25,563 bases of DNA from contig CAJTZX010000054.1 of the NCBI GenBank assembly GCA_910584345.1, positions 1 through 25,563 of the forward strand, in the 5' to 3' direction. Each line of letters starts with the position of its first letter. Positions within the stretch are counted from its first letter, which is position 1. This document shows positions 15,721 through 22,391 of the stretch, piece by piece. The notes beneath the pieces were generated by a model. That model was given only the letters and a program-made list of their open reading frames with translations, was not told the origin of the DNA and searched no databases. Source of the stretch: an uncultured Eubacterium sp. Lineage in GTDB: Bacteria > Bacillota > Clostridia > Lachnospirales > Lachnospiraceae. The position numbers were made by a program, and so were the translations under genes.

Positions 15721-16269
15721 ATGAAGAAAAATGAAAAAACAAATGTTATGCGTCTGCTGGATCAAAAACGCATTGTCTATGAAAGTCATTTTTATACGAA
15801 TGCAATCAGCGGATTGGAAGTCGCTGCCGTACTGGGCCAGGACCCGCAGCAAGTATTTAAAACGCTTGTAACAATTGGAAAATCAGGTCAGCACTATGTG
15901 TTTGTAGTTCCGGTTGAAAAAGAACTGGATTTGAAAAAAGCAGCAGAGGTTGTAGGAGAAAAAAAGATTGAAATGATACGGGAAAAAGAGCTGCTGCCGC
16001 TTACCGGGTATGTGCATGGGGGATGTTCTCCGGTCGGGATGAAGAAGTTGTTTCCAACAGTCATAGATTCCTGCAGTGAACAGCAGAAAACAATTATGGT
16101 CAGTGGGGGAAAGATCGGGTGTCAGGTGGAGTTAACGCTGCAGGAGCTAAAGAAGGTGATTCCATTTCAAACTGCGGATGTGAGTGCTTGTTGCATTCTG
16201 GAAAAGGAACAAAAAGCCGGCGCAGCTTACTATCATCCAACGTCCGAGAGGCCAATAACCAACACATGA
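15721..16269 (+). CDS. ybaK: YbaK/EbsC-type Cys-tRNA(Pro) deacylase
   Basis: 182 residues in a single YbaK/ProX-type editing domain. K47 in VFKTLV matches the conserved lysine at position 46 of Haemophilus YbaK. GYVHGGCSPVGMKK (about 97-110) and VSGGKIGCQVEL (about 127-138) are family hallmarks. The enzyme hydrolyses cysteine wrongly attached to tRNA(Pro), acting in the cytoplasm. The last 20 residues (after VIPFQTADV) extend beyond the core. AGGAG at 15706-15710 lies 10 nt before the ATG. It sits between two terminated or promoted units and may run alone. Confidence 0.93.
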   Translation: MKKNEKTNVMRLLDQKRIVYESHFYTNAISGLEVAAVLGQDPQQVFKTLVTIGKSGQHYVFVVPVEKELDLKKAAEVVGEKKIEMIREKELLPLTGYVHGGCSPVGMKKLFPTVIDSCSEQQKTIMVSGGKIGCQVELTLQELKKVIPFQTADVSACCILEKEQKAGAAYYHPTSERPITNT

Positions 16270-16322
16270 TCTCAATTGTTATGCAAATAGTGAAAGTCAA
16301 GTACGCTTTTATAAAAAAATAC

Positions 16323-16351
16323 TTTCCTTATAAGAAAAATTGTGTTATACT
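16323..16351 (+). promoter_or_regulatory. Probable promoter of the SCIFF peptide gene
   Basis: TATACT (16346-16351) is a good -10. The -35 at 17-base spacing is TTTCCT (16323-16328), a weak match. The leader to scifA is about 80 nt and contains a GGAATT/AATTCC inverted repeat (16395-16408). Confidence 0.5.
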
Positions 16352-16438
16352 AGCCACTAGACGTGTTTGAAAGCGTTGTCATTTTTAATTTGCAGGAATT
16401 TTAATTCCGTATATATGAATTTGAAAGGAGAATATAGT

Positions 16439-16582
16439 ATGAAACACATTAAAACTTTAAATACCAAAAAACTGCAGAACACAGTAAAAAAAGGCGGCTG
16501 TGGCGAATGTCAGACATCTTGCCAGTCTGCATGCAAGACTTCTTGTACAGTAGGCAACCAGACTTGCGAGCATAACAGATAG
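16439..16582 (+). CDS. scfA: SCIFF six-cysteine ribosomal peptide precursor
   Basis: 47 residues. The leader begins MKHIKTLNTKKLQ, and the core has six cysteines (C21, C24, C28, C32, C36, C43), which defines the SCIFF family (six cysteines in forty-five residues). Radical SAM maturases install a Cys-to-Thr thioether; in the studied Thermoanaerobacter peptide I recall the bond as Cys32-Thr37, and this peptide also has Cys at 32 and Thr at 37. AAAGGAG (16424-16430) is 8 nt before the ATG. The maturase follows, separated by a 92-nt hairpin. The final function of SCIFF peptides is unknown. Confidence 0.95.
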   Translation: MKHIKTLNTKKLQNTVKKGGCGECQTSCQSACKTSCTVGNQTCEHNR

Positions 16583-16601
16583 GATACAGGAAGTATATGG
16601 A

Positions 16602-16693
16602 GCGTGTTTAATTATGCTTTCCGAAAAATGACACAGATAGAAGATATATAAGAGATAGAAAGTGTTTTTTCGGGAAGCTGTCTTTAAGCACGC
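16602..16693 (+). other. Long imperfect RNA hairpin between SCIFF precursor and maturase
   Basis: GCGTGTTTAA (16602-16611) pairs with TTAAGCACGC (16684-16693). After a small internal loop, GCTTTCCGAAAAA (16616-16628) pairs with TTTTTCGGGAAGC (beginning near 16666), and ACAC with GTGT extends the stem. There is no T tract after the base, so it is not an ordinary terminator. It more likely protects the 3' end of a processed or truncated precursor mRNA, making peptide exceed enzyme. A smaller hairpin, CCGCA-ACGCG-TGCGG, lies at 16743-16757. Confidence 0.6.
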
Positions 16694-16782
16694 TTCGCGT
16701 ATTGAATGAAAATTTACAGTGAAAGAGCAGCATAAAGACCGTCCGCAACGCGTGCGGTCATTTGTGCGTTTGGTGTGGGAGG

Positions 16783-18162
16783 ATGAAACAGGCATTGGAT
16801 CATCAAGTTCATCAGTATAAAAATAACGGATATAATATTGTTCTAGATGTAAACAGCGGAGCGGTGCATGTCGTAGATGATGTCGTTTACGATGTGCTCG
16901 CATTATATGAAACATGTACCGAACAGGAGATCGCCGAACGGTTAAAGGGCACATATCCGGCGAACGAAGTTTCGGAAGCTTATGAAGAGCTTACGGAACT
17001 AAAAGAAGCCGGGGAATTGTTTACAAAGGATGAATATAAGGACTATATATTTGACTTTAAAAATCGTCAGACAGTTGTAAAAGCGCTTTGCCTGCATATT
17101 GCACATGATTGTAATCTGGCATGCCGTTATTGTTTTGCGGAAGAAGGAGAATATCATGGCCGGCGTGCCTTGATGAGTTTTGAAGTCGGTAAGGCAGCGC
17201 TTGATTTTTTGATAGCGCATTCCGGCAGCAGGAGGAATCTGGAAGTAGATTTTTTTGGCGGGGAGCCGACTATGAACCTGGAAGTTGTCAAACAGTTGGT
17301 TGCGTATGGCAGACAGCAGGAAAAGCTTCATAACAAAAATTTCCGGTTTACACTGACAACGAACGGGGTACTATTAAATGAAGAAATTATGGAGTTTGCC
17401 AACAAGGAAATGGCAAATGTGGTATTAAGTATAGACGGCAGAAAAGAGACAAACGATCATATGCGTCCGTTCCGAAACGGAGCAGGAAGTTATGATTTGA
17501 TTGTACCGAAGTTTCAGAAGTTTGCAGAAAGCAGAAATCAGACAAACTACTATGTAAGAGGTACATTTACACATCACAATCTGGATTTTTCGAAAGATGT
17601 GCTTCATCTTGCAGATTTAGGATTTCAGCAGATTTCAGTAGAACCGGTGGTAGCGCAGGAGACAGACGATTATGCAATCCGTCAGGAGGATTTGCCACAA
17701 TTGTTTGAACAATATGATAGGTTGGCAAAAGAAATCGTACGAAGGGAAAAAGAAGGGCGTGGTTTCAACTTTTTCCATTTTATGATTGATCTGGAAGGCG
17801 GGCCTTGTGTAGCAAAACGATTGTCCGGGTGTGGTTCCGGTACAGAGTATTTAGCTGTAACGCCTTGGGGAGATTTGTACCCATGTCATCAGTTTGTCGG
17901 AAATGAAAAGTTTTTGATGGGTAATGTGACAGATGGCGTAAAAAATACGGAAATCCGAGATATGTTTAAAAGCTGCAATGTATATGCAAAAGAAAAATGC
18001 AGGGATTGTTTTGCGAGATTTTATTGCAGCGGAGGATGTGCAGCGAATGCATATCATTTTCATGGAGATATTCATGAGGCATATGATATTGGATGTGCGC
18101 TACAGAAAAAGAGAGTCGAATGTGCGATTATGATAAAAGCGGCATTGGCACAGGATGAATAA
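16783..18162 (+). CDS. scfB: SCIFF radical SAM maturase
   Basis: 459 residues from ATG 16783. Residues about 8-80 form a PqqD-like peptide-recognition domain (YNIVLDVNSGAVHVVDD). The radical SAM core has CNLACRYC (C110, C114, C117), which binds the catalytic [4Fe-4S] cluster, and FFGGEPTMN (157-165). The C-terminal SPASM domain carries auxiliary-cluster cysteines (C342, C350, C368, then C406, C409, C415, C419 and C438, with CRDC and CSGGC motifs). It should form the thioether in the SCIFF peptide. The start is odd: GGGAGG (16777-16782) abuts the ATG, so TTG 16795 with 12 nt spacing is an alternative. secDF follows 44 nt after the stop. Confidence 0.95.
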   Translation: MKQALDHQVHQYKNNGYNIVLDVNSGAVHVVDDVVYDVLALYETCTEQEIAERLKGTYPANEVSEAYEELTELKEAGELFTKDEYKDYIFDFKNRQTVVKALCLHIAHDCNLACRYCFAEEGEYHGRRALMSFEVGKAALDFLIAHSGSRRNLEVDFFGGEPTMNLEVVKQLVAYGRQQEKLHNKNFRFTLTTNGVLLNEEIMEFANKEMANVVLSIDGRKETNDHMRPFRNGAGSYDLIVPKFQKFAESRNQTNYYVRGTFTHHNLDFSKDVLHLADLGFQQISVEPVVAQETDDYAIRQEDLPQLFEQYDRLAKEIVRREKEGRGFNFFHFMIDLEGGPCVAKRLSGCGSGTEYLAVTPWGDLYPCHQFVGNEKFLMGNVTDGVKNTEIRDMFKSCNVYAKEKCRDCFARFYCSGGCAANAYHFHGDIHEAYDIGCALQKKRVECAIMIKAALAQDE

Positions 18163-18206
18163 TTTTCAAAACAGCAGAAAATGAGTATTAAGGAAGGGAT
18201 AAAAGA

Positions 18207-20384
18207 ATGAAAAAAGGAAAAGGCATAGCAATTCTTTGTATTGTTCTGGCTTGTATCTTGGGACTTGGATATTATGCGTCCATTATCCTGTCGTCTACAG
18301 GGCGTGGGGAGAACCAGAATATTACATTGGGGCTTGATCTGGCTGGAGGTGTCAGCATTACTTATCAGATTGTGGATGAAGGTGCAACGTCAGAGCAGAT
18401 TAGTGATACGGTATATAAGCTGCAGCGTCGTGTAGATGATTACAGCACTGAAGCGCAGGTAGCCAGAGAAGGCAGTGATCGTATTACAGTTGCAATTCCA
18501 GGAGTGACAGATGCAAATGATATTTTAGAAGAACTTGGCACACCAGGTTCTTTGGAATTTCAGGATCCGGATGGCAATGTTGTGCTGACGGGGGACGATG
18601 TAGCGAATGCAACTGCCAGATATGTGACGCAGGATGGAAAAAATGAAGCGATTGTAGAACTTACCTTTACGGATGATGCGGCAGAGACATTTTCGCAGCT
18701 GACGGCAGATAATATTGGAAAAACGATTCCCATTGTTTATGATGGAGAGATTATCAGCAATCCGGTAGTGAATCAGCAGATTTCCGGCGGAACGGCTTCC
18801 ATCGAAGGTATGGAGTCCTTTCAGGCTGCAGAAACATTAGCGTCTCAGATTCGTATCGGTTCTTTGTCGCTGGAGCTGGAAGAGCTGACTTCTCAGGTCG
18901 TTGGAGCGTCGCTGGGGCAGGAAGCTATTTCGACCGCACTGACAGCAGCAGCAATCGGATTGGCTTTGATTATTATATTCTTGATTGCGTTTTATTGGAT
19001 CGCCGGTGTGGCGACTTCACTTGGACTGCTTGTTTATACAACATCGGTAGTATCTGTCATTTATTTATTTGAAGTAACATTGACACTGCCAGGTATTGCA
19101 GGTATTATTCTTGGTATCGGTATGGCAGTAGATGCGAATGTAGTCATTAATGCACGTATTAAAGAAGAGCTTGCACTTGGCAAATCAACCGGAGCAGCGA
19201 TTAAAACTGGATATCAGAAAGCGTTATCCGCAATTATAGACGGTAACGTTACAACTTTGATTGCGGCTGCAGTGCTGGCCGTTAAAGGTTCCGGTACAGT
19301 AAAAGGCTTTGCTTATACACTGGCGATCGGTATTATCTTATCTATGGTTTCAGCGCTGATTGTGACACGGTATTCCATGTATGCGATTCATGCGATTGGT
19401 TTTAAAGATGTAAAATATTATGGCGCTGCAAAAGAACGCAAGGTAGTGGATTTTATTTCAAAACGATATGTATTCTTTATTATTTCCGTTGTTTTGATTG
19501 CAGCAGGTTTTGTTGGCGAAGGAGTAAACGCTGCCGGAGGAAAAGGTGCGTTTAATTACAGTCTGGAATTTGTCGGCGGTACTTCTACAACAGTTGATCT
19601 TGGAAAAAATTATGAATTGTCAGAAATTGATTCTGAGATTGTTCCACTCATCAATGATGCGCTTGGGACAGCGGAAGTGCAGGTACAAAAGATTGCGGAT
19701 ACTACCCAGGTTATTTTTAAAACCCGTAATCTGGATCTGACAGAGCGTGAGACATTTGCAAAGATTTTTGAAGATCAGTATTCTGTAAAATCAGATGCGA
19801 TTTCTTACCAGAATGTCAGCGAAACAATCAGTAAAGAAATGACGACAGACGCGATTTGGGCAGTTGTGATAGCAGTTATTTTAATGCTCATTTATATCTG
19901 GTTCCGGTTTAATGACTTTAGATTTGCATCTAGCGCCGTCATTGCGCTTTTGCATGATATTTTAGTTGTGCTGACCTGTTATGCACTTGTTCGGATTTCC
20001 GTAGGTTCGACGTTTATTGCAGTAATGTTAACGATACTTGGTTATTCCATTAATGATACGATCGTAACCTTTGACCGCATTCGTGAAAATCTGCGTTCAA
20101 AGTCCAGAGTTACCGAATCTGAATTAAAAGAAATTGCAAACAGAAGTATCACGCAGACATTGTCCCGATCAATTAATACATCTGTGACGACGTTTGTAAT
20201 GGTATTATTGCTGTACATTCTGGGTGTGGCATCTATTCGAGAATTTGCACTGCCATTGATGGTAGGTGTTATCAGCGGTACGTATTCTTCGATTTGTATC
20301 GCTACGGAGCTTTGGTTTGAAATGAAGATTCGTCAAAAATCTTCAGGTGAGAAGAAAAAGAGCGTAAAAAAGAAAATGGCATAG
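18207..20384 (+). CDS. secDF: SecDF fused protein export accessory protein
   Basis: 725 residues containing SecD then SecF. The SecD half has helix 1 (about 8-28), the GLDLAGGV motif (42-49), a periplasmic-type domain to about 240 and five helices ending near 395, with D309 in GMAVDANVV. The SecF half starts at about 412, has EFVGGT (454-459), then helices with D617 in GYSINDTIVTFDRIREN. D309 and D617 correspond to the conserved aspartates used for proton-driven pulling of secreted proteins. The lysine-rich tail (KKKSVKKKMA) is cytoplasmic. A GGAAGGGA site precedes the ATG. Its position after the SCIFF maturase is common in Clostridia, and a terminator follows at 20394. Confidence 0.95.
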   Translation: MKKGKGIAILCIVLACILGLGYYASIILSSTGRGENQNITLGLDLAGGVSITYQIVDEGATSEQISDTVYKLQRRVDDYSTEAQVAREGSDRITVAIPGVTDANDILEELGTPGSLEFQDPDGNVVLTGDDVANATARYVTQDGKNEAIVELTFTDDAAETFSQLTADNIGKTIPIVYDGEIISNPVVNQQISGGTASIEGMESFQAAETLASQIRIGSLSLELEELTSQVVGASLGQEAISTALTAAAIGLALIIIFLIAFYWIAGVATSLGLLVYTTSVVSVIYLFEVTLTLPGIAGIILGIGMAVDANVVINARIKEELALGKSTGAAIKTGYQKALSAIIDGNVTTLIAAAVLAVKGSGTVKGFAYTLAIGIILSMVSALIVTRYSMYAIHAIGFKDVKYYGAAKERKVVDFISKRYVFFIISVVLIAAGFVGEGVNAAGGKGAFNYSLEFVGGTSTTVDLGKNYELSEIDSEIVPLINDALGTAEVQVQKIADTTQVIFKTRNLDLTERETFAKIFEDQYSVKSDAISYQNVSETISKEMTTDAIWAVVIAVILMLIYIWFRFNDFRFASSAVIALLHDILVVLTCYALVRISVGSTFIAVMLTILGYSINDTIVTFDRIRENLRSKSRVTESELKEIANRSITQTLSRSINTSVTTFVMVLLLYILGVASIREFALPLMVGVISGTYSSICIATELWFEMKIRQKSSGEKKKSVKKKMA

Positions 20385-20393
20385 GATAGAAAT

Positions 20394-20436
20394 ATAAAGA
20401 TATGGCAGGGAATGAAAGTCTCTGCCATATCTTTAT
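20394..20436. terminator. Bidirectional terminator between secDF and the XRE gene
   Basis: ATAAAGATATGGCAG (20394-20408) pairs perfectly over 15 bp with CTGCCATATCTTTAT (20422-20436). The plus side ends in CTTTAT and the minus side in TTTATATTTC, so it can serve both convergent transcripts, though neither T tract is perfect. Confidence 0.7.
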
Positions 20437-20515
20437 GTGCAGATTCAGACTGTTCAGTCAAGTGACTGTTATATGCGCAGCCATTGACAATATTTCAGCA
20501 AATAAAAACAATGCT

Positions 20516-20758
20516 TTAAAATTTTATCTGTTCCTCCGGCTTAAAACCCGGATATTTTTTTTCTTTTGTACGGCCAAGCAGGTAATCAACGCTTACATCG
20601 TAATAATCTGCCAGCTTTATAAAGATTTCTATCGGTATATTGATTTTGCCAAGTTCGTATTTGGAGTAAGTCGTCTGTTTAACGTTCAGGTAATTTGCCA
20701 GTTCAATTTGTTTTTTATCATTATCTTCTCTCAGGTTTCTAATATTTGGAAATATCAT
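20516..20758 (-). CDS. XRE-family repressor
   Basis: 80 residues, almost entirely one Cro/CI-type helix-turn-helix: IRNLREDNDKKQIELANYL, then VKQTTYSKYELGKINIP as recognition segment, and FIKLADYYDVSVDYLLGRT, the usual end of small XRE repressors. GGAGGAT on the minus strand (plus 20762-20768) lies close before the ATG. It is divergent from a small operator-bearing promoter; two near-identical 17-bp dyads lie 46-87 bp upstream of its ATG and are its likely binding sites. Because it has no ligand or oligomerisation domain, control probably comes from a partner or from its level. Confidence 0.92.
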   Translation of the reverse strand: MIFPNIRNLREDNDKKQIELANYLNVKQTTYSKYELGKINIPIEIFIKLADYYDVSVDYLLGRTKEKKYPGFKPEEQIKF

Positions 20759-20803
20759 CGTATCCTCCTGCTATTTTTGTAATTTTTAATATCTATTTTA
20801 AAA

Positions 20804-20845
20804 AAGTCGTGATAAGACTATTGCAAAATAGTCGCAATACGACTA
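20804..20845. promoter_or_regulatory. Paired 17-bp dyad operators
   Basis: Site 1, AAGTCGTGATAAGACTA (20804-20820), and site 2, TAGTCGCAATACGACTA (20829-20845), agree at 13 of 17 positions. Both are dyads (GTC...GAC arms; site 2 is TAGTCG-N5-CGACTA). Their centres are 25 bp apart. Site 2 fills the spacer of the plus-strand promoter, so binding would block it. The neighbouring XRE protein is the likely ligand. Confidence 0.75.
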
Positions 20846-20849
20846 TAAT
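20821..20849 (+). promoter_or_regulatory. Promoter of the tiny frameshifted gene
   Basis: TTGCAA (20821-20826) and perfect TATAAT (20844-20849) are spaced by 17 bases. TTGCAA is self-complementary and could also act as a -35 for the divergent XRE gene, though no clear -10 lies at the right distance on that strand. Confidence 0.8.
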
Positions 20850-20862
20850 AAAGGGAGCGCAG

Positions 20863-21007
20863 ATGTTGAAAAGAACCATAACTAACCGATTTCCCTGAGC
20901 TTGTTGAGCAATGTGTACATAATGTACGCACGGATTTATGGTACTGTTTAGAAAATCCCTTAAAACGAAACAGTTTTCAGCCTGCGCAGGATGCCCTGCC
21001 TGATTGA
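20863..21007 (+). CDS. Tiny gene with an apparent +1 frameshift at CCC-TGA
   Basis: GGGAG (20853-20857) lies 5 nt before ATG 20863. The frame encodes 11 residues (MLKRTITNRFP) and stops at TGA 20896. Reading one base further on, GAG at 20897, opens a frame of 36 codons (ELVEQCVHNVRTDL... to ...QDALPD) ending at TGA 21005, inside the loop of the following terminator. The second frame has no start codon of its own. The joined product would be 47 residues. Promoter, operators, ribosome binding site and terminator are all intact, so this is a real transcription unit. Either the gene is recently broken (or the base is an assembly error), or CCC-TGA is a programmed +1 shift site. I recognise no family. 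Confidence 0.45.
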
Positions 21008-21026
21008 TTCAGGCAGGGTTTATTGT
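20994..21026 (+). terminator. Terminator of the tiny gene
   Basis: CCCTGCCTGA (20994-21003) pairs perfectly with TCAGGCAGGG (21009-21018) around a 5-nt loop, followed by TTTATTGT. It overlaps the end of the second frame of the tiny gene and separates it from glyA. Confidence 0.8.
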
Positions 21027-21047
21027 GGAAAATTTCCCAATTACTAC

Positions 21048-21076
21048 TTGAAATTATGTCGCCGTCCATATATAAT
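21048..21076 (+). promoter_or_regulatory. Promoter of glyA-serS
   Basis: TTGAAA (21048-21053) and perfect TATAAT (21071-21076) are spaced by 17 bases. The leader to glyA is only about 40 nt, too short for a T-box or glycine riboswitch. Confidence 0.8.
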
Positions 21077-21122
21077 TATGCCTGATACGATTGTAATAAA
21101 TCTGAAGAGAGGAGCTTTTATT

Positions 21123-22364
21123 ATGTACACATTGGAAGATATTCAGGCAGTAGATGCGGAGGTAGCGGCTGCGATTACGGCAGAATTGGACAGGCAGAAC
21201 AGCCACATTGAGCTGATTGCATCTGAGAACTGGGTAAGCCCGGCAGTTATGTCTGCAATGGGCAGCGTTATGACAAATAAATATGCAGAAGGATATCCGG
21301 GGCACAGATACTATGGCGGCTGCGAATGTGTGGATGTAGTAGAAGAATTGGCAAGAGAACGTGCAAAACAACTGTTTGGCTGTGAATATGCAAATGTACA
21401 GCCGCATTCCGGCGCACAGGCCAATATGGCGGTACAGTTTGCGCTGCTTTCGCCGGGCGATACGGTTATGGGTATGAATCTTGACCATGGTGGACATCTG
21501 ACACACGGAAGCCCTGTGAATTTTTCCGGGACGTATTTCAATATTGTTCCTTATGGTGTCAATGATGAAGGCTTTATTGATTATGATAAACTGATAGAGA
21601 CGGCAAAGGAATGCAAGCCAAAAATGATTATCGCAGGCGCTTCTGCATATGCACGTACGATTGACTTTGAGAAGTTCAGAGAAGCGGCAGATGCAGCCGG
21701 CGCTTACCTGATGGTAGATATGGCGCATATTGCAGGTCTGGTGGCAGCCGGATTGCATCCGTCGCCGATTCCGTATGCGGATGTAGTGACGACAACGACG
21801 CATAAAACGCTGCGTGGGCCAAGAGGCGGTATGATTTTGTGCAAAGATGCGGAACTTGCCAAGAAGTATAAATTTAACAAATGCGTATTCCCAGGCATTC
21901 AGGGCGGGCCATTGATGCATGTGATTGCGGCAAAGGCTGTTTGCTTCAAAGAAGCGCTCGATCCATCGTTTAAAGTATATCAGCAGCAGATTGTAGATAA
22001 TGCACAGGCGCTTTGCAAAGGATTGACAGATCGAGGGATAGGCATTGTATCCGGCGGAACGGACAATCATTTAATGCTGATTGATCTGACCGGATTCGGT
22101 CTGACCGGAAAAGAAGTAGAAGCAAGATTGGATTTGGCGCATATTACAGCAAATAAAAATACGATTCCAAACGATCCGCAAAAGCCAACTGTAACAAGTG
22201 GCATCCGGCTAGGAACCCCGGCAGTTACTTCAAGAGGCATGAATACACAGGATATGGATCAGATTGCACAGGCGATCGCGATGATGATTAAAGAAGGAGA
22301 CGGAGCGGCTCAGGAAGCGCTTGCAATTACACAGGCATTGACTGCAAAATATCCTTTAAAATAG
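21123..22364 (+). CDS. glyA: Serine hydroxymethyltransferase
   Basis: 413 residues from ATG 21123, preceded by AGAGGAG (21108-21114) at 8 nt; the in-frame upstream ATG at 20991 has no site and is rejected. It is a PLP enzyme that converts serine and tetrahydrofolate to glycine and methylene-tetrahydrofolate. Visible family marks are LIASENWVSPAV (31-42), YAEGYPGHRYYGG (54-66), HSGAQAN (95-101), VDMAHIAGLVAAGLHPSP (198-215) and the PLP lysine K228 in TTTTHKTLRGPRGG. RLGTPAVTSRG lies near 362-372. Its length is normal. It lies 27 nt before serS in the same direction, so serine use for one-carbon units and for tRNA charging may be co-expressed. Confidence 0.97.
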   Translation: MYTLEDIQAVDAEVAAAITAELDRQNSHIELIASENWVSPAVMSAMGSVMTNKYAEGYPGHRYYGGCECVDVVEELARERAKQLFGCEYANVQPHSGAQANMAVQFALLSPGDTVMGMNLDHGGHLTHGSPVNFSGTYFNIVPYGVNDEGFIDYDKLIETAKECKPKMIIAGASAYARTIDFEKFREAADAAGAYLMVDMAHIAGLVAAGLHPSPIPYADVVTTTTHKTLRGPRGGMILCKDAELAKKYKFNKCVFPGIQGGPLMHVIAAKAVCFKEALDPSFKVYQQQIVDNAQALCKGLTDRGIGIVSGGTDNHLMLIDLTGFGLTGKEVEARLDLAHITANKNTIPNDPQKPTVTSGIRLGTPAVTSRGMNTQDMDQIAQAIAMMIKEGDGAAQEALAITQALTAKYPLK

Positions 22365-22391
22365 CGGAATGTATTTTTTGGAGGAAATACT

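Noticed and set aside
20850..21122. T-box or glycine riboswitch upstream of glyA-serS
   Set aside because: No T-box TGG-ACC-GCG signature and no paired glycine aptamer; a promoter lies only about 40 nt before glyA and the upstream stretch is its own transcription unit.
21054..22070. 338-codon minus-strand frame opposite glyA
   Set aside because: Shadow of glyA codon bias; it has a low-complexity Cys/His/Arg-rich sequence and no ribosome binding site, while the plus strand is unmistakably SHMT.
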